This document shows, one piece after another, positions 23,080 through 29,954 of a stretch of 33,614 nucleotides of DNA (positions within the stretch are counted from its first letter, which is position 1; every line of letters begins with the position of its first letter). This DNA is from JALCRY01 sp050946575. Lineage in GTDB: Bacteria > Bacillota > Clostridia > Peptostreptococcales > Anaerovoracaceae. The translations under genes were made by a program, and so were the position numbers. The stretch lies in contig JBMNVB010000013.1 in assembly GCA_050946575.1 (NCBI GenBank), forward strand, positions 1 through 33,614, in the 5' to 3' direction. A model generated the notes under the pieces. The model had not been told where the DNA came from, did no database searches, and was given only the letters and a program-made list of their open reading frames with translations.

Positions 23080-23718
23080 TTAGAATCCCAGATCTTCTGA
23101 AACCAGGATAACGTGGATCCTGTCATCATTCGGATTCTGTCTTATTATCTGCATCACGCTGCACATCGTCGATTTGCTCCTGCACTCTGCGCATTTTCCG
23201 GTGATTCTGCACGGCGTCTCTCTGTCTGTTCTGATGGCGTTCTCCGGACATGTCACCGTCCTGACGCGTTTGAAAGCCGTATCGATGTCTCTGCAGATCT
23301 TGTTCGCGCTGATCACGAATACGACCTTTTTCGGGCCGAACGCCATGGCCGCGACGCGGTTGCCGAGATTGTCGATATTGACGAGCGTGCCGTCAAATGT
23401 TATGGCATTCGCGCTGGTGAGGAATATGTCCGAAAGCAGGCTTTCCCTCCTTTTCTGGAAGTTTTCCTCAAACGTCGGAGCCTCGTCACGGTCGATGACC
23501 TTATTCCCCTTCGCCTTGATGCGGTCCTTTACTCCGAGTTCGTCTATGGTGTATGATCCGCCCCAGCTTACCACCGCGTCATCGTCTATAAGAGACATCA
23601 CGAGGTCGGCGGCTTCTTCTTTTGTTTCGCAGAAGTACGGCTTCATATTGTTCTTTTCAAGCGCCTTCATTACAGTCTGACATTTTGTTCTGTTCGCTTC
23701 TTCTTTAAATTTGTTCAT
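23080..23718 (-). CDS. LUD-domain (LutC/YkgG-like) protein, copy 2
   Basis: A 212-residue paralogue of the protein at 20024, alike from end to end: AVVSWGGSYTIDELGVKDRI, ANAITFDGTLVNIDNLGNRV, AAMAFGPKKVVFVISANKIC, and the same cysteine-rich tail (CPENAIRTDRETPCR, TGKCAEC, MCSV). ATG 23718 is chosen for its GAGGAA site and because it gives the same length as copy 1. It is the last gene of a likely ridA-cupin-LUD operon, 79 bases after the cupin. The substrate is unknown; its context with RidA and a 2-oxoacid oxidoreductase suggests 2-oxoacid or hydroxyacid metabolism. Confidence 0.85.
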   Translation of the reverse strand: MNKFKEEANRTKCQTVMKALEKNNMKPYFCETKEEAADLVMSLIDDDAVVSWGGSYTIDELGVKDRIKAKGNKVIDRDEAPTFEENFQKRRESLLSDIFLTSANAITFDGTLVNIDNLGNRVAAMAFGPKKVVFVISANKICRDIDTAFKRVRTVTCPENAIRTDRETPCRITGKCAECRSKSTMCSVMQIIRQNPNDDRIHVILVSEDLGF

Positions 23719-23797
23719 TTTTTCCTCGCTTTCCCGGTATTGTCCGATCCACAATGATATGTCCGGCAGGATCGTTCTCAGTTTTCAGATATGCTGA

Positions 23798-24181
23798 TCA
23801 GTCCTCATCCCATCCGTGTCCGAGATCCGTCACCTTTTTACTCATGGGGCGGTCTTCTCTTTCCGGTGTGAAGATCTCGATCAGGCCCAGCTTTCTGTTC
23901 CCGATGTTTGTAACCTCATGCACTACATCTGACGGAATGTTTATGAAGCATCCCGGTCCCAGAGTCAGAGTCTTATCGCCCACTTTTGCCAGGGCCGTCC
24001 CGGTTTCAATATACAGCACAGCGGCGGCGGGGTGATGATGAGCATCGGCAACGACACCCGCGTCGAATTCCGTGTACTGGAGCGTGATCGTACTCGAAGC
24101 TCTGAATACGCAGACCTTCAGGCCTTCCTTCAGTTCCTGCCATTCTCTTTCGCTGATATCGAATGCCTGTACCTTATCCAT
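23798..24181 (-). CDS. Small cupin-domain protein
   Basis: About 127 residues forming one cupin barrel. The metal-site motif 1 is DAHHHPAAAVLYIETGTALAKVG (H, H and later E positions) and motif 2 is PGCFINIPSDVVHEV with its histidine. The function is unknown; small cupins bind metal ions and act as sugar, amino-acid or dioxygenase-type enzymes or sensors. ATG 24181 is chosen because the GTG two codons earlier is too close to GGAGG. It lies 39 bases after ridA and is likely cotranscribed with it. Confidence 0.8.
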   Translation of the reverse strand: MDKVQAFDISEREWQELKEGLKVCVFRASSTITLQYTEFDAGVVADAHHHPAAAVLYIETGTALAKVGDKTLTLGPGCFINIPSDVVHEVTNIGNRKLGLIEIFTPEREDRPMSKKVTDLGHGWDED

Positions 24182-24220
24182 TTTCACGACCTCCTTTTTA
24201 TATATTTTTTTTCACAGATA

Positions 24221-24592
24221 TCAAAGTTCCGCAATAACTTCTATCTCGCAGTTGAATCCGAGCGGGAGCGCTGACACCGAGACACATGTACGGGCCGGGT
24301 GATGCGGAAAATACTTTTCATAGACAGCATTGAACTCGTTGAAGTAAGCGATATCTGTCAGATAGCAGTTCGCCTTCACTACCTTGTCGCAGCTCGTGCC
24401 GGCTTCTTCCAGAATCGCTTTGATATTCCTGCACGCCTGCTCCGCCTGTTCTGTGATGCTCCTGACCTCGGGATCGCCGGTTCCGGGCAGAAGGCCGATC
24501 TGTCCTGCTGTGAAGACCAGGTTCCCCGTTACCATAGCCTGTGAATACGGTGCGCGCGGGTTCGCGCCTTTGCTTGTGTAAATGCTTTTCAT
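24221..24592 (-). CDS. ridA: RidA family enamine/imine deaminase (YjgF/YER057c/UK114)
   Basis: The 123-residue RidA-type protein hydrolyses reactive 2-aminoacrylate and related enamines, products of PLP enzymes on serine or threonine, to 2-oxoacids and ammonia. The family residues are present: the N-terminal PRAPYSQAMVTGNLVFTAGQ block, and near the end PARTCVSVSALPLGFNCEIE with the catalytic arginine and the conserved glutamate. Length is normal. It heads the ridA-cupin-LUD operon, whose promoter carries the same upstream operator as the oxidoreductase operon. Confidence 0.9.
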   Translation of the reverse strand: MKSIYTSKGANPRAPYSQAMVTGNLVFTAGQIGLLPGTGDPEVRSITEQAEQACRNIKAILEEAGTSCDKVVKANCYLTDIAYFNEFNAVYEKYFPHHPARTCVSVSALPLGFNCEIEVIAEL

Positions 24593-24664
24593 TTCAGTTC
24601 CTCCTCGGTTCTCAGTCGGTAATATTTTTATCGGTTCAGATTATTCATCTATCTTTCTACATAC

Positions 24665-24693
24665 AGCATAGCAAAACCCGTTGATGCATTCAA
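24665..24693 (-). promoter_or_regulatory. Promoter of the ridA operon
   Basis: Minus-strand -35 TTGAAT (24693-24688), 17-base spacer and -10 TATGCT (24670-24665), about 70 bases upstream of the ridA start. The shared operator ends six bases upstream of the -35 box. Confidence 0.6.
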
Positions 24694-24699
24694 TCTTAT

Positions 24700-24718
24700 A
24701 ATTGTGTGCAAAACAATT
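24700..24718 (-). promoter_or_regulatory. Shared inverted-repeat operator, copy at the ridA operon
   Basis: AATTGTGTGCAAAACAATT is an inverted repeat with AATTGT/ACAATT arms. The same site with one internal change lies at 27508-27525 upstream of the oxidoreductase operon, at nearly the same distance (6 and 7 bases) from its -35 box. This spacing suggests a site for an activator touching RNA polymerase. Confidence 0.6.
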
Positions 24719-24765
24719 TTCCTTTCCGCCGCGGGGCAGTTCCCGTTTCCGGAGGCGGCCGGCTG

Positions 24766-24800
24766 AAAAAGGACCGCGCAGGACAATATGCTGTGCGGTC
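24766..24800 (-). terminator. Terminator of the 2-oxoacid oxidoreductase operon
   Basis: On the minus strand GACCGC (24800-24795) pairs with GCGGTC (24777-24772), with a further CAG/CTG pairing inside, followed by TTTTT (24770-24766). It lies 33 bases after the gamma-subunit stop codon. Confidence 0.8.
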
Positions 24801-24832
24801 TTTCATTGATACTCATTATCTGCTTTTGTCCG

Positions 24833-25372
24833 TTATTTCCGGGCGATCTCAGCTCCGGCTGCGAGGGCCTTCCTGTTCAGAGGGATGGCCTTCTCCTTGC
24901 CGTGTCCGAGCTTCTCCCTCAGACCTTCCACGATGGCATCCATCGGGACGGCGTTCGTGTATCCTACATACGCTCCGAGCAGGATCATATTGGCTACCTT
25001 GTCGTTGCCGAGTTCTCTCGCCATATCGTTGCAGGGTACTTCGTAGTACTTGATGTCGTCTCTCGTCGGCTTTGACTTTATGAGCGATGTGTTGTAGAAC
25101 ACAGCTCCGCCCGGTCTTACCTGAGGCTCGAATCTCCTGAACGATCTCTCGTCCATCAGGATAGCTGCTTCAGGCTCTTCAACTACCGGAGATCCGATCT
25201 CTTCATCCGAAACGATGACGTCGCAGAACGCGATCCCGCCTCTCTTTTCAAACCCGTATGTAGGTCTGTAAAGAGCATTCAGATCTTCTTTTGTGGCCGC
25301 AATGCACAGGACCTGTCCGATAAGGAGTGCGCCCTGTCCGCCGAATCCGGAAAATACAGCTTCTTTTAACAT
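24833..25372 (-). CDS. 2-oxoacid:ferredoxin oxidoreductase, gamma subunit
   Basis: A 179-residue gamma (KorC/VorC-type) subunit of a coenzyme-A-acylating 2-oxoacid:ferredoxin oxidoreductase. It starts MLKEAVFSGFGGQGALLIGQ, the family GFGGQG motif, and has RPTYGFEKRGGIAFCDVIVS and PGGAVFYNTSLI. Together with the subunits encoded upstream it oxidises a 2-oxoacid to its acyl-CoA while reducing ferredoxin. Branched-chain 2-oxoacids or 2-oxoglutarate are the best candidate substrates, because separate-subunit enzymes of this layout usually use them; pyruvate cannot be excluded. It is the last gene, 12 bases after the beta subunit. Confidence 0.9.
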   Translation of the reverse strand: MLKEAVFSGFGGQGALLIGQVLCIAATKEDLNALYRPTYGFEKRGGIAFCDVIVSDEEIGSPVVEEPEAAILMDERSFRRFEPQVRPGGAVFYNTSLIKSKPTRDDIKYYEVPCNDMARELGNDKVANMILLGAYVGYTNAVPMDAIVEGLREKLGHGKEKAIPLNRKALAAGAEIARK

Positions 25373-25384
25373 TCTGTTCGCCTC

Positions 25385-26125
25385 CTAATCTTCGTCCCTG
25401 AAGATGCCGAGAGGATAAACCTCTTCCATCTCGTTTTTAACGTGTTCCATCGCCTGCTGAGGGCTCATGTGCCAGTTCGTCGGGCATGTCGACAGGATCT
25501 CCACGAACGAATATCCCCTGCCGTCGATCTGGTTCTGGAATGCCTTCTTCAGCACTTTCTTTGTCTGGTTGATATGAGGGATATCATACAGAGCAGTCCT
25601 GGCGATCAGTTTGGGAGCTGTCAGCGTATTGATCAGTTCGCATGCGCCTATAGGATATCCGTCGAGTTCCGGGTCTCTCCCTCTCGGTGTCGTCGTGGAC
25701 TTCTGGCCGATCAGCGTCGTGGCAGCCATCTGGCCGCCCGTCATGCCGTAGATGTTGTTGTTGGCGAATACTACTGTGATGTTCTCACCTCTGGAGGCAG
25801 CGGAGATCGTCTCGTCGAGTCCGATCGAGAGCAGGTCGCCGTCGCCCTGGTGCAGGTAAACTATGCTGTCCGGACGCACCGCCTTCACGCCGGTGGCCGT
25901 GGCCGGTGAACGGCCGTGCAGACACAGTATCGAATCGACCGAGACATATTCATAAGAAGGTCCGGAGCATCCTACCGGAGGCAGGAATATCGTTCTGTCG
26001 AGCACGCCGAGTTCTTCGAGTACTTCGCCCACGATTTTCTGCTCGATGCCGTGCGTGCAGCCCGGGCAGTAATGTGTCGGTTTATCCGTAAGGAACTTAG
26101 TTCTTTCGTAAATTACTTCTGACAT
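25385..26125 (-). CDS. 2-oxoacid:ferredoxin oxidoreductase, beta subunit (thiamine-diphosphate-binding)
   Basis: A 246-residue beta subunit holding the thiamine-diphosphate site. Visible: THYCPGCTHGIEQKIVGEVL near the N-terminus with the conserved cysteine pair, VGCSGPSYEYVSVD, LHGRSPATATGVKAVRPDSI, then the diphosphate/Mg motif GDGDLLSIGLDETISAASRG with VVFANNNIYGMTGGQ. Short beta subunits of this type rely on the delta ferredoxin subunit for electron transfer. The gene lies two bases after the alpha gene and 12 before gamma, in an operon of order delta-alpha-beta-gamma. Confidence 0.92.
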   Translation of the reverse strand: MSEVIYERTKFLTDKPTHYCPGCTHGIEQKIVGEVLEELGVLDRTIFLPPVGCSGPSYEYVSVDSILCLHGRSPATATGVKAVRPDSIVYLHQGDGDLLSIGLDETISAASRGENITVVFANNNIYGMTGGQMAATTLIGQKSTTTPRGRDPELDGYPIGACELINTLTAPKLIARTALYDIPHINQTKKVLKKAFQNQIDGRGYSFVEILSTCPTNWHMSPQQAMEHVKNEMEEVYPLGIFRDED

Positions 26126-26127
26126 TG

Positions 26128-27087
26128 TTATTTCGCCTCCTTTGCGATCTTCTCGCAGAGCGCGTACATTTCCCTTGCGCTCGGCATAACGCCCGAAAGT
26201 CTGTGATACGTATAGACAGGCTTCGACCCCTTGAGCGCGATGTCCACATCCTGCTTCAGCTGGTCTATGGCCATCTCGGCGCAGAGCACTCCCCTGCAGT
26301 TCTTCACAGCTTCCGCGAGCTGTTCATACGGGAACGGCCACAGCGTGATCGGTCTTACCATGCCGATCTTCACGCCGTTCTGCCTGCCGAGCTTCAGGAC
26401 CTGCCTTGCGATCCTGGCCGTTGTTCCGAACGCAACGATAACGACATCGGCATCGTCACAGTCCGTGATCTCCACCATCGTCTCGTTCTTTCTGATGAGA
26501 TCGTATTTTTCGGCGTTCTTTTCGTTCCACGCTTCCGAGTCAGCCGGTACGTTGAACAGGCCGTGGATCATCGACCAGCTCCCGTCAGCTCTCTGTCCGC
26601 CCTGTACGCACCATTCTTCCGGATCGGGGACGGAAGGATCCGGCTGTACGTTCTCTTTGATCTCCACGGATTCCATCATAGCTCCGATCGTGGCGTCCGC
26701 GACGAGCGCGACAGGGTTCCTGTATTTGAAAGCGGTATCGAACGACTTCTGCATGAGGTCGCACGCTTCCTGCAGCGTCGAAGGAGCGTAAGCAACCACG
26801 AAATAGTCTCCGTTTCCTCCGCCTCTCGTCATCTGGTTGTAGTCAGCCTGCGACGCCTGGATAGTCCCGAGTCCCGGACCGCCTCTCATTACATTGATAA
26901 ATACCCCCGGCACTTCTGTGGCGCACAGATTCGTGATGCCTTCCTGCATCAGTGAGATGCCCAGGCCCGATGTGGACGTGAGAGCTCTCATCCCGCATGC
27001 CGCCGCGCCGTACACCATGTTTATCGACGCCACTTCACTCTCGGCCTGCTTGAATACGCCGCCCATATCTCTCAGTCTCCAGGACAT
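26128..27087 (-). CDS. 2-oxoacid:ferredoxin oxidoreductase, alpha subunit (open part after an in-frame TAG)
   Basis: The alpha (VorB/KorA-like) subunit. The open reading frame from ATG 27087 has 319 codons and carries MSWRLRDMGGVFKQAESEVA, the family block around VYGAAACGMRALTSTSGLGI, GTIQASQADYNQMTRGGGNG and a C-terminal transketolase-like domain (VVIVAFGTTARIARQVLKLG, LWPFPYEQLAEAV). It begins in the middle of a conserved region: the natural start is at TTG 27198, and codon 36 is TAG (27093-27091), where relatives I recall carry glutamate. ATG 27087 has no good ribosome-binding site, so this part may be poorly translated unless the stop is read through or is an error. Confidence 0.8.
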   Translation of the reverse strand: MSWRLRDMGGVFKQAESEVASINMVYGAAACGMRALTSTSGLGISLMQEGITNLCATEVPGVFINVMRGGPGLGTIQASQADYNQMTRGGGNGDYFVVAYAPSTLQEACDLMQKSFDTAFKYRNPVALVADATIGAMMESVEIKENVQPDPSVPDPEEWCVQGGQRADGSWSMIHGLFNVPADSEAWNEKNAEKYDLIRKNETMVEITDCDDADVVIVAFGTTARIARQVLKLGRQNGVKIGMVRPITLWPFPYEQLAEAVKNCRGVLCAEMAIDQLKQDVDIALKGSKPVYTYHRLSGVMPSAREMYALCEKIAKEAK

Positions 27088-27090
27088 ATA

Positions 27091-27198
27091 CTACGGGATC
27101 TCATTCTGAGGAGTGATAGGATATCCGAAATAACATTTGCAGCCCGCCTGGATAGCGGCTTCCGCTATGGCTTCATTGCCCTTCATCAATTTTTTCAA
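27091..27198 (-). pseudogene. N-terminal 35 codons of the alpha subunit, ending at an in-frame TAG
   Basis: From TTG 27198, preceded by GGAGGGG, the frame reads KKLMKGNEAIAEAAIQAG and then KCYFGYPITPQNEIP before TAG; the next codons continue as YMSWRL in the same frame. This is the conserved N-terminal nucleotide-site region of alpha subunits (GYPITPQNE). A single base change from GAG would create the TAG. The restored protein would have 356 residues, a normal size. Confidence 0.75.
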
Positions 27199-27213
27199 AG
27201 CAGTCCCCTCCTT

Positions 27214-27420
27214 TTACTCTTTTGTGATTGTTATAGCCGCGTCCGGACATGTTATGGCGCAGCTCCTGCATCCTATGCAGTCCTCAGCGCTCCTGCATTC
27301 GGCGAGCGGCATACCCTTGTCATTGAACCTGCCTGACATTCCCATGATGTTCTTCGGGCAGAGATCTATGCAGAGGCCGCAGCCTTTACAATACTTAGGA
27401 TCGACTTTAACGACAAACAT
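27214..27420 (-). CDS. 2-oxoacid:ferredoxin oxidoreductase, delta subunit (2x[4Fe-4S] ferredoxin)
   Basis: A 68-residue ferredoxin-like subunit that passes electrons from the active site to external ferredoxin. It has two cluster motifs: CKGCGLCIDLCP and CIGCRSCAITCP. ATG 27420 (MFVVKVDPKYCKGCG) is chosen because GGAGGTGATC stands at the ideal distance; the frame remains open 16 codons upstream. It is the first gene of the operon, about 15 bases before the alpha start. Confidence 0.92.
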   Translation of the reverse strand: MFVVKVDPKYCKGCGLCIDLCPKNIMGMSGRFNDKGMPLAECRSAEDCIGCRSCAITCPDAAITITKE

Positions 27421-27472
27421 ATGATCACCTCCGGATCTATCCTGAAAGGAAAATAACTTTTTTTCCAACTAC

Positions 27473-27500
27473 ATTTTACCGCCTTTCAAAAAGCACTCAA
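27473..27500 (-). promoter_or_regulatory. Promoter of the 2-oxoacid oxidoreductase operon
   Basis: Minus-strand -35 TTGAGT (27500-27495), 16-base spacer and -10 TAAAAT (27478-27473), about 55 bases before the delta-subunit start. The shared operator ends seven bases upstream of the -35 box. Confidence 0.55.
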
Positions 27501-27507
27501 TCCCCAA

Positions 27508-27525
27508 AATTGTGTGCATAACAAT
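27508..27525 (-). promoter_or_regulatory. Shared inverted-repeat operator, copy at the oxidoreductase operon
   Basis: AATTGTGTGCATAACAAT, matching the copy at 24700-24718 at 17 of 18 positions, with ATTGT/ACAAT arms. It lies just upstream of the -35 box of the delta-alpha-beta-gamma operon. Confidence 0.6.
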
Positions 27526-27574
27526 AATCCCCGTGCGATGCCTTCCGGCACTGCACGGGGTCTCTCCAGTCAAA

Positions 27575-29239
27575 CTATTCCACAAACACGCTCCCGCCTA
27601 TAAATTCTCTCAGAATAGACGTGTTCACGATCATTTCGTCGTCTTCTATCGTGTCGAAGAAATCAAGCAGCCTCAGCAGCCTCTTCGCGTCGCAGTATTC
27701 GCGGTCTTCCGGCGTGATCTGCTCCAGCAGCGGCTGCGCGTATTTCCTCAGGACGCCCATCTCGTAAATGAGTATCGAATTGAAGAAGTCGTCCGCCTCG
27801 GCGCCGAACGGGAAGATGTTCTTCTCCTCGCCAGCCCTGACCTTCGGCCATTCGCGGATCGTCTCCTTCGCGCTGTGTCCTCTGTATTTATAGTCCCTCA
27901 CGATGCGCCTCAGCATCCGCATGTCGGTCGTCGGGATCCTCGTGTGCGCGTCGATGTTAAGCTGCGTCAGCGGGCTGATGTATATCTTGTATTTCCATTT
28001 ATCCGCGATATGCGACGTCAGCGCTCCGTTGAGCGCATGGATACCCTCTATCACTATCGGCGAATCCTGCGTGATCGTAGTTATCCGTTCTCCGTACACC
28101 TTCCTGCCGCTGATGAAATCGTAGCGCGGAAGATCCACTTCCTTCCCTTCAAGCAATGCGTTCATGTTGTTTTCGAACAGCTCTATGTCGAGCGCATCGA
28201 GGTCCTCGAAATTCGGTTCGCCGTTCTCGTCCAGCGGCGTGTCCACCCTGTTCAGGAAATAGTCGTCCGTTCCGAGATACAGCGGCTTCTTCCCGTTTAC
28301 ATTCAGATGGATGCACAGCTGCTTCGCGAACGTCGTCTTTCCGGACGACGACGGGCCCGCGACCAGAACGATCCTCTTCTTCTGCGTGATTATGTTCTTC
28401 ACGATCTCGACAATGCGCTTCTGATGCAGCGCCTCCGACAGGAGCATTATCCTGGCCATCTCGCCGTCCCTGTTCTTGTCATTAAGGTCAATGGCGTAAT
28501 GGATGCCGAGTATCTCCTGCCACTCCTTCGCCTGCTCGAACGCGTCGTACATATACTTCCGGTCGACGTACTTCGGCAGCCTGCCGGGATCCTCCATGTA
28601 CGGGAACCTCAGCAGCACGCCCTTCTTGTACTTCCTCAGCGAGAAAACCTTAATGTATCCCGTCGACGGCGGCATGATGTCGTAGAAGAAATTCCCGAAA
28701 TCGTTCAGTTTATATTCCTTGAACCTGTTGCGCTTCGGCATGCTTTCCACGAGCCTCAGCTTCTCCTGCAGGTCCGCGTCCTTCAGGAACTCCTCCGTCT
28801 CGCGCCGGTTGAGATACGCTGTCTCGAACGGCACGTCGTCTTCCGCGAGCTGCTTCATGGCCTTCTCTATCTCGTCTATCTGCGCCGCTGTGACCGGCTC
28901 CTTCGTGAATATCTCGGTATATATGCCCTTGTTCAGCGAGTTCTGGATCTCAACGCGCACGCGGCCGATGACCTTTTCGATACTGTAAAGATACATCATA
29001 GTAAGACCGTGCTGATACGTCTGGTTCCCTATGACCGTGGTCCCGTCGAGAAGCTCGATGCGGCAGTGCGCATTTATCTTTGCTGTCAGCGGCACGACTT
29101 TGTTGTCCTTTTTCGCCGCCAGGACTGCATACGGCAGTTTTTCTTCAAGCGATTTGTAAACGCTTTCAATGGTCTGTCCCTTCCGTACCGTGACTGTCCT
29201 GAAGTCGCGGTCTCCGGGTGCTTTCAGTTCGATTTTCAT
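27575..29239 (-). CDS. TGS-domain nucleoside (uridine-type) kinase
   Basis: A 554-residue fusion found in Firmicutes. Residues 1-65 form a TGS domain (KAPGDRDFRTVTVRKGQTIE), about 70-200 resemble the second domain of threonyl-tRNA synthetase, and about 285-490 are a uridine kinase/phosphoribulokinase-type P-loop domain. GPSSSGKT (295-302) is the ATP site, GTDDYF (323-328) the nucleoside-site motif, and PIVIEGIHALNG (394-405) follows. It probably phosphorylates a nucleoside, but the role of the TGS part is unknown. The ATG has no Shine-Dalgarno: a TATAAT lies six bases upstream, so the mRNA may be leaderless. Confidence 0.88.
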   Translation of the reverse strand: MKIELKAPGDRDFRTVTVRKGQTIESVYKSLEEKLPYAVLAAKKDNKVVPLTAKINAHCRIELLDGTTVIGNQTYQHGLTMMYLYSIEKVIGRVRVEIQNSLNKGIYTEIFTKEPVTAAQIDEIEKAMKQLAEDDVPFETAYLNRRETEEFLKDADLQEKLRLVESMPKRNRFKEYKLNDFGNFFYDIMPPSTGYIKVFSLRKYKKGVLLRFPYMEDPGRLPKYVDRKYMYDAFEQAKEWQEILGIHYAIDLNDKNRDGEMARIMLLSEALHQKRIVEIVKNIITQKKRIVLVAGPSSSGKTTFAKQLCIHLNVNGKKPLYLGTDDYFLNRVDTPLDENGEPNFEDLDALDIELFENNMNALLEGKEVDLPRYDFISGRKVYGERITTITQDSPIVIEGIHALNGALTSHIADKWKYKIYISPLTQLNIDAHTRIPTTDMRMLRRIVRDYKYRGHSAKETIREWPKVRAGEEKNIFPFGAEADDFFNSILIYEMGVLRKYAQPLLEQITPEDREYCDAKRLLRLLDFFDTIEDDEMIVNTSILREFIGGSVFVE

Positions 29240-29245
29240 ATACCG

Positions 29246-29275
29246 ATTATACCGCTAACAGTACAGACAGCGCAA
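29246..29275 (-). promoter_or_regulatory. Promoter placed directly before the nucleoside kinase ATG
   Basis: Minus-strand -10 TATAAT (29251-29246) ends six bases before the ATG at 29239. A -35-like TTGCGC (29275-29270) lies 18 bases upstream. Initiation would fall on or next to the A of ATG. Confidence 0.45.
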
Positions 29276-29286
29276 ACCCGTTTTTC

Positions 29287-29298
29287 CGCATCAATGCG
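29287..29298. repeat. GCATCAATGC palindrome copy upstream of the nucleoside kinase
   Basis: CGCATCAATGCG, a 12-base inverted repeat containing the dispersed 10-mer (29288-29297). It lies about 12 bases upstream of the -35-like sequence of the kinase promoter. Confidence 0.6.
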
Positions 29299-29318
29299 TA
29301 TCGGCATACATCAGCAGA

Positions 29319-29390
29319 GCCCGGCTTTCCGCCGGGCCCCGCCGATGAGTGTTTCAAAGAGCGTTTCTGGATAGGCGGCTTCCCGCCGCC
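29319..29390. repeat. Two GC-rich hairpins between the kinase and YdbC-like genes
   Basis: GCCCGGC/GCCGGGC (29319-29325 with 29331-29337, five-base loop; outer CATC/GATG pairing extends it) and GGCGGC/GCCGCC (29374-29379 with 29385-29390). Neither has a clean T run, but together they may end or protect the mRNA of the gene at 29433. Confidence 0.45.
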
Positions 29391-29432
29391 GGAGTTGTGG
29401 AATAGTGGTAAGATTGTTATTTAAGACAGGGC

Positions 29433-29783
29433 TCACGCCTCTGTCCCCGCGGCCGCAGGCATAGTATCGTTCTCCGCGCCTGCACCCGCGGCATGCACAG
29501 CGTCCTGAGCTTCCGCGGCCTTCTCCGATGGCACCGCGGCAACTTCGGGAACGCTTTTGCTGCCCTGATATAACGCTATCAGATTTTTCATATCCTCATC
29601 CGTGAGCTGCACGCCTTTCGACATATGACTTCTGTTTTCATTCCAGTCTCTGATATCATATTTCGCTTCTCTCCCGTTCCAGGAAACGATGTTCAGTTCC
29701 TTCCGCCACCCGGATACGGGATTTACGCGAATGACGCCGATCTCCCTTATGATGCGGTATGTCACTGTGCGTTTTTCTGCCAT
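29433..29783 (-). CDS. YdbC/PC4-family single-stranded-DNA-binding-like protein
   Basis: A 116-residue protein with the PC4-like fold of the YdbC family. The signature is WRKELNIVSWNGREAKYDIR followed by DWNENRSHMSKGVQLTDEDM. Members bind single-stranded DNA and may affect transcription or repair. The last 45 residues are a low-complexity alanine/glutamate-rich tail (PSEKAAEAQDAVHAAGAGAE), similar in style to the S3 tail. ATG 29783 is chosen because AAGGAGG stands five bases upstream; the frame is open further but overlaps the promoter. It is transcribed alone. Confidence 0.85.
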   Translation of the reverse strand: MAEKRTVTYRIIREIGVIRVNPVSGWRKELNIVSWNGREAKYDIRDWNENRSHMSKGVQLTDEDMKNLIALYQGSKSVPEVAAVPSEKAAEAQDAVHAAGAGAENDTMPAAAGTEA

Positions 29784-29823
29784 TAATACCTCCTTCCCGG
29801 TAATGTAGCTTTTCTGTGAGTAA

Positions 29824-29852
29824 ATATTACAATAATTGCCATTATATGTCAA
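29824..29852 (-). promoter_or_regulatory. Promoter of the YdbC/PC4-like gene
   Basis: Perfect -35 TTGACA (29852-29847), 17-base spacer and -10 TAATAT (29829-29824) on the minus strand, about 40 bases before the start codon. Confidence 0.65.
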
Positions 29853-29902
29853 TATGTTTTTGTAATTTTTTTCCTCTTTCTCTCGTGGGCGATCTCTACA
29901 AT

Positions 29903-29937
29903 AAAAAGACCGCCCGCGAACTGATTTTCACGGGCGG
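29903..29937 (-). terminator. Terminator of the AlaX-like gene
   Basis: On the minus strand CCGCCCG (29937-29931) pairs with CGGGCGG (29916-29910) across a 14-base loop, followed by TCTTTTT (29909-29903). It lies about 20 bases after the stop codon at 29955. Confidence 0.85.
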
Positions 29938-29954
29938 CCGGTTTTCCGCATTGA

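Noticed and set aside
24681..24693. Full member of the GCATCAATGC family (TTGATGCATTCAA)
   Set aside because: Only the GATGCATT core matches, and these bases also form the -35 box of the ridA promoter, so resemblance may be chance.
27512..29374. 620-codon plus-strand ORF opposite the nucleoside kinase
   Set aside because: The minus strand has clear kinase motifs; the plus translation is low-quality, rich in arginine, leucine and valine, and matches no family I know.
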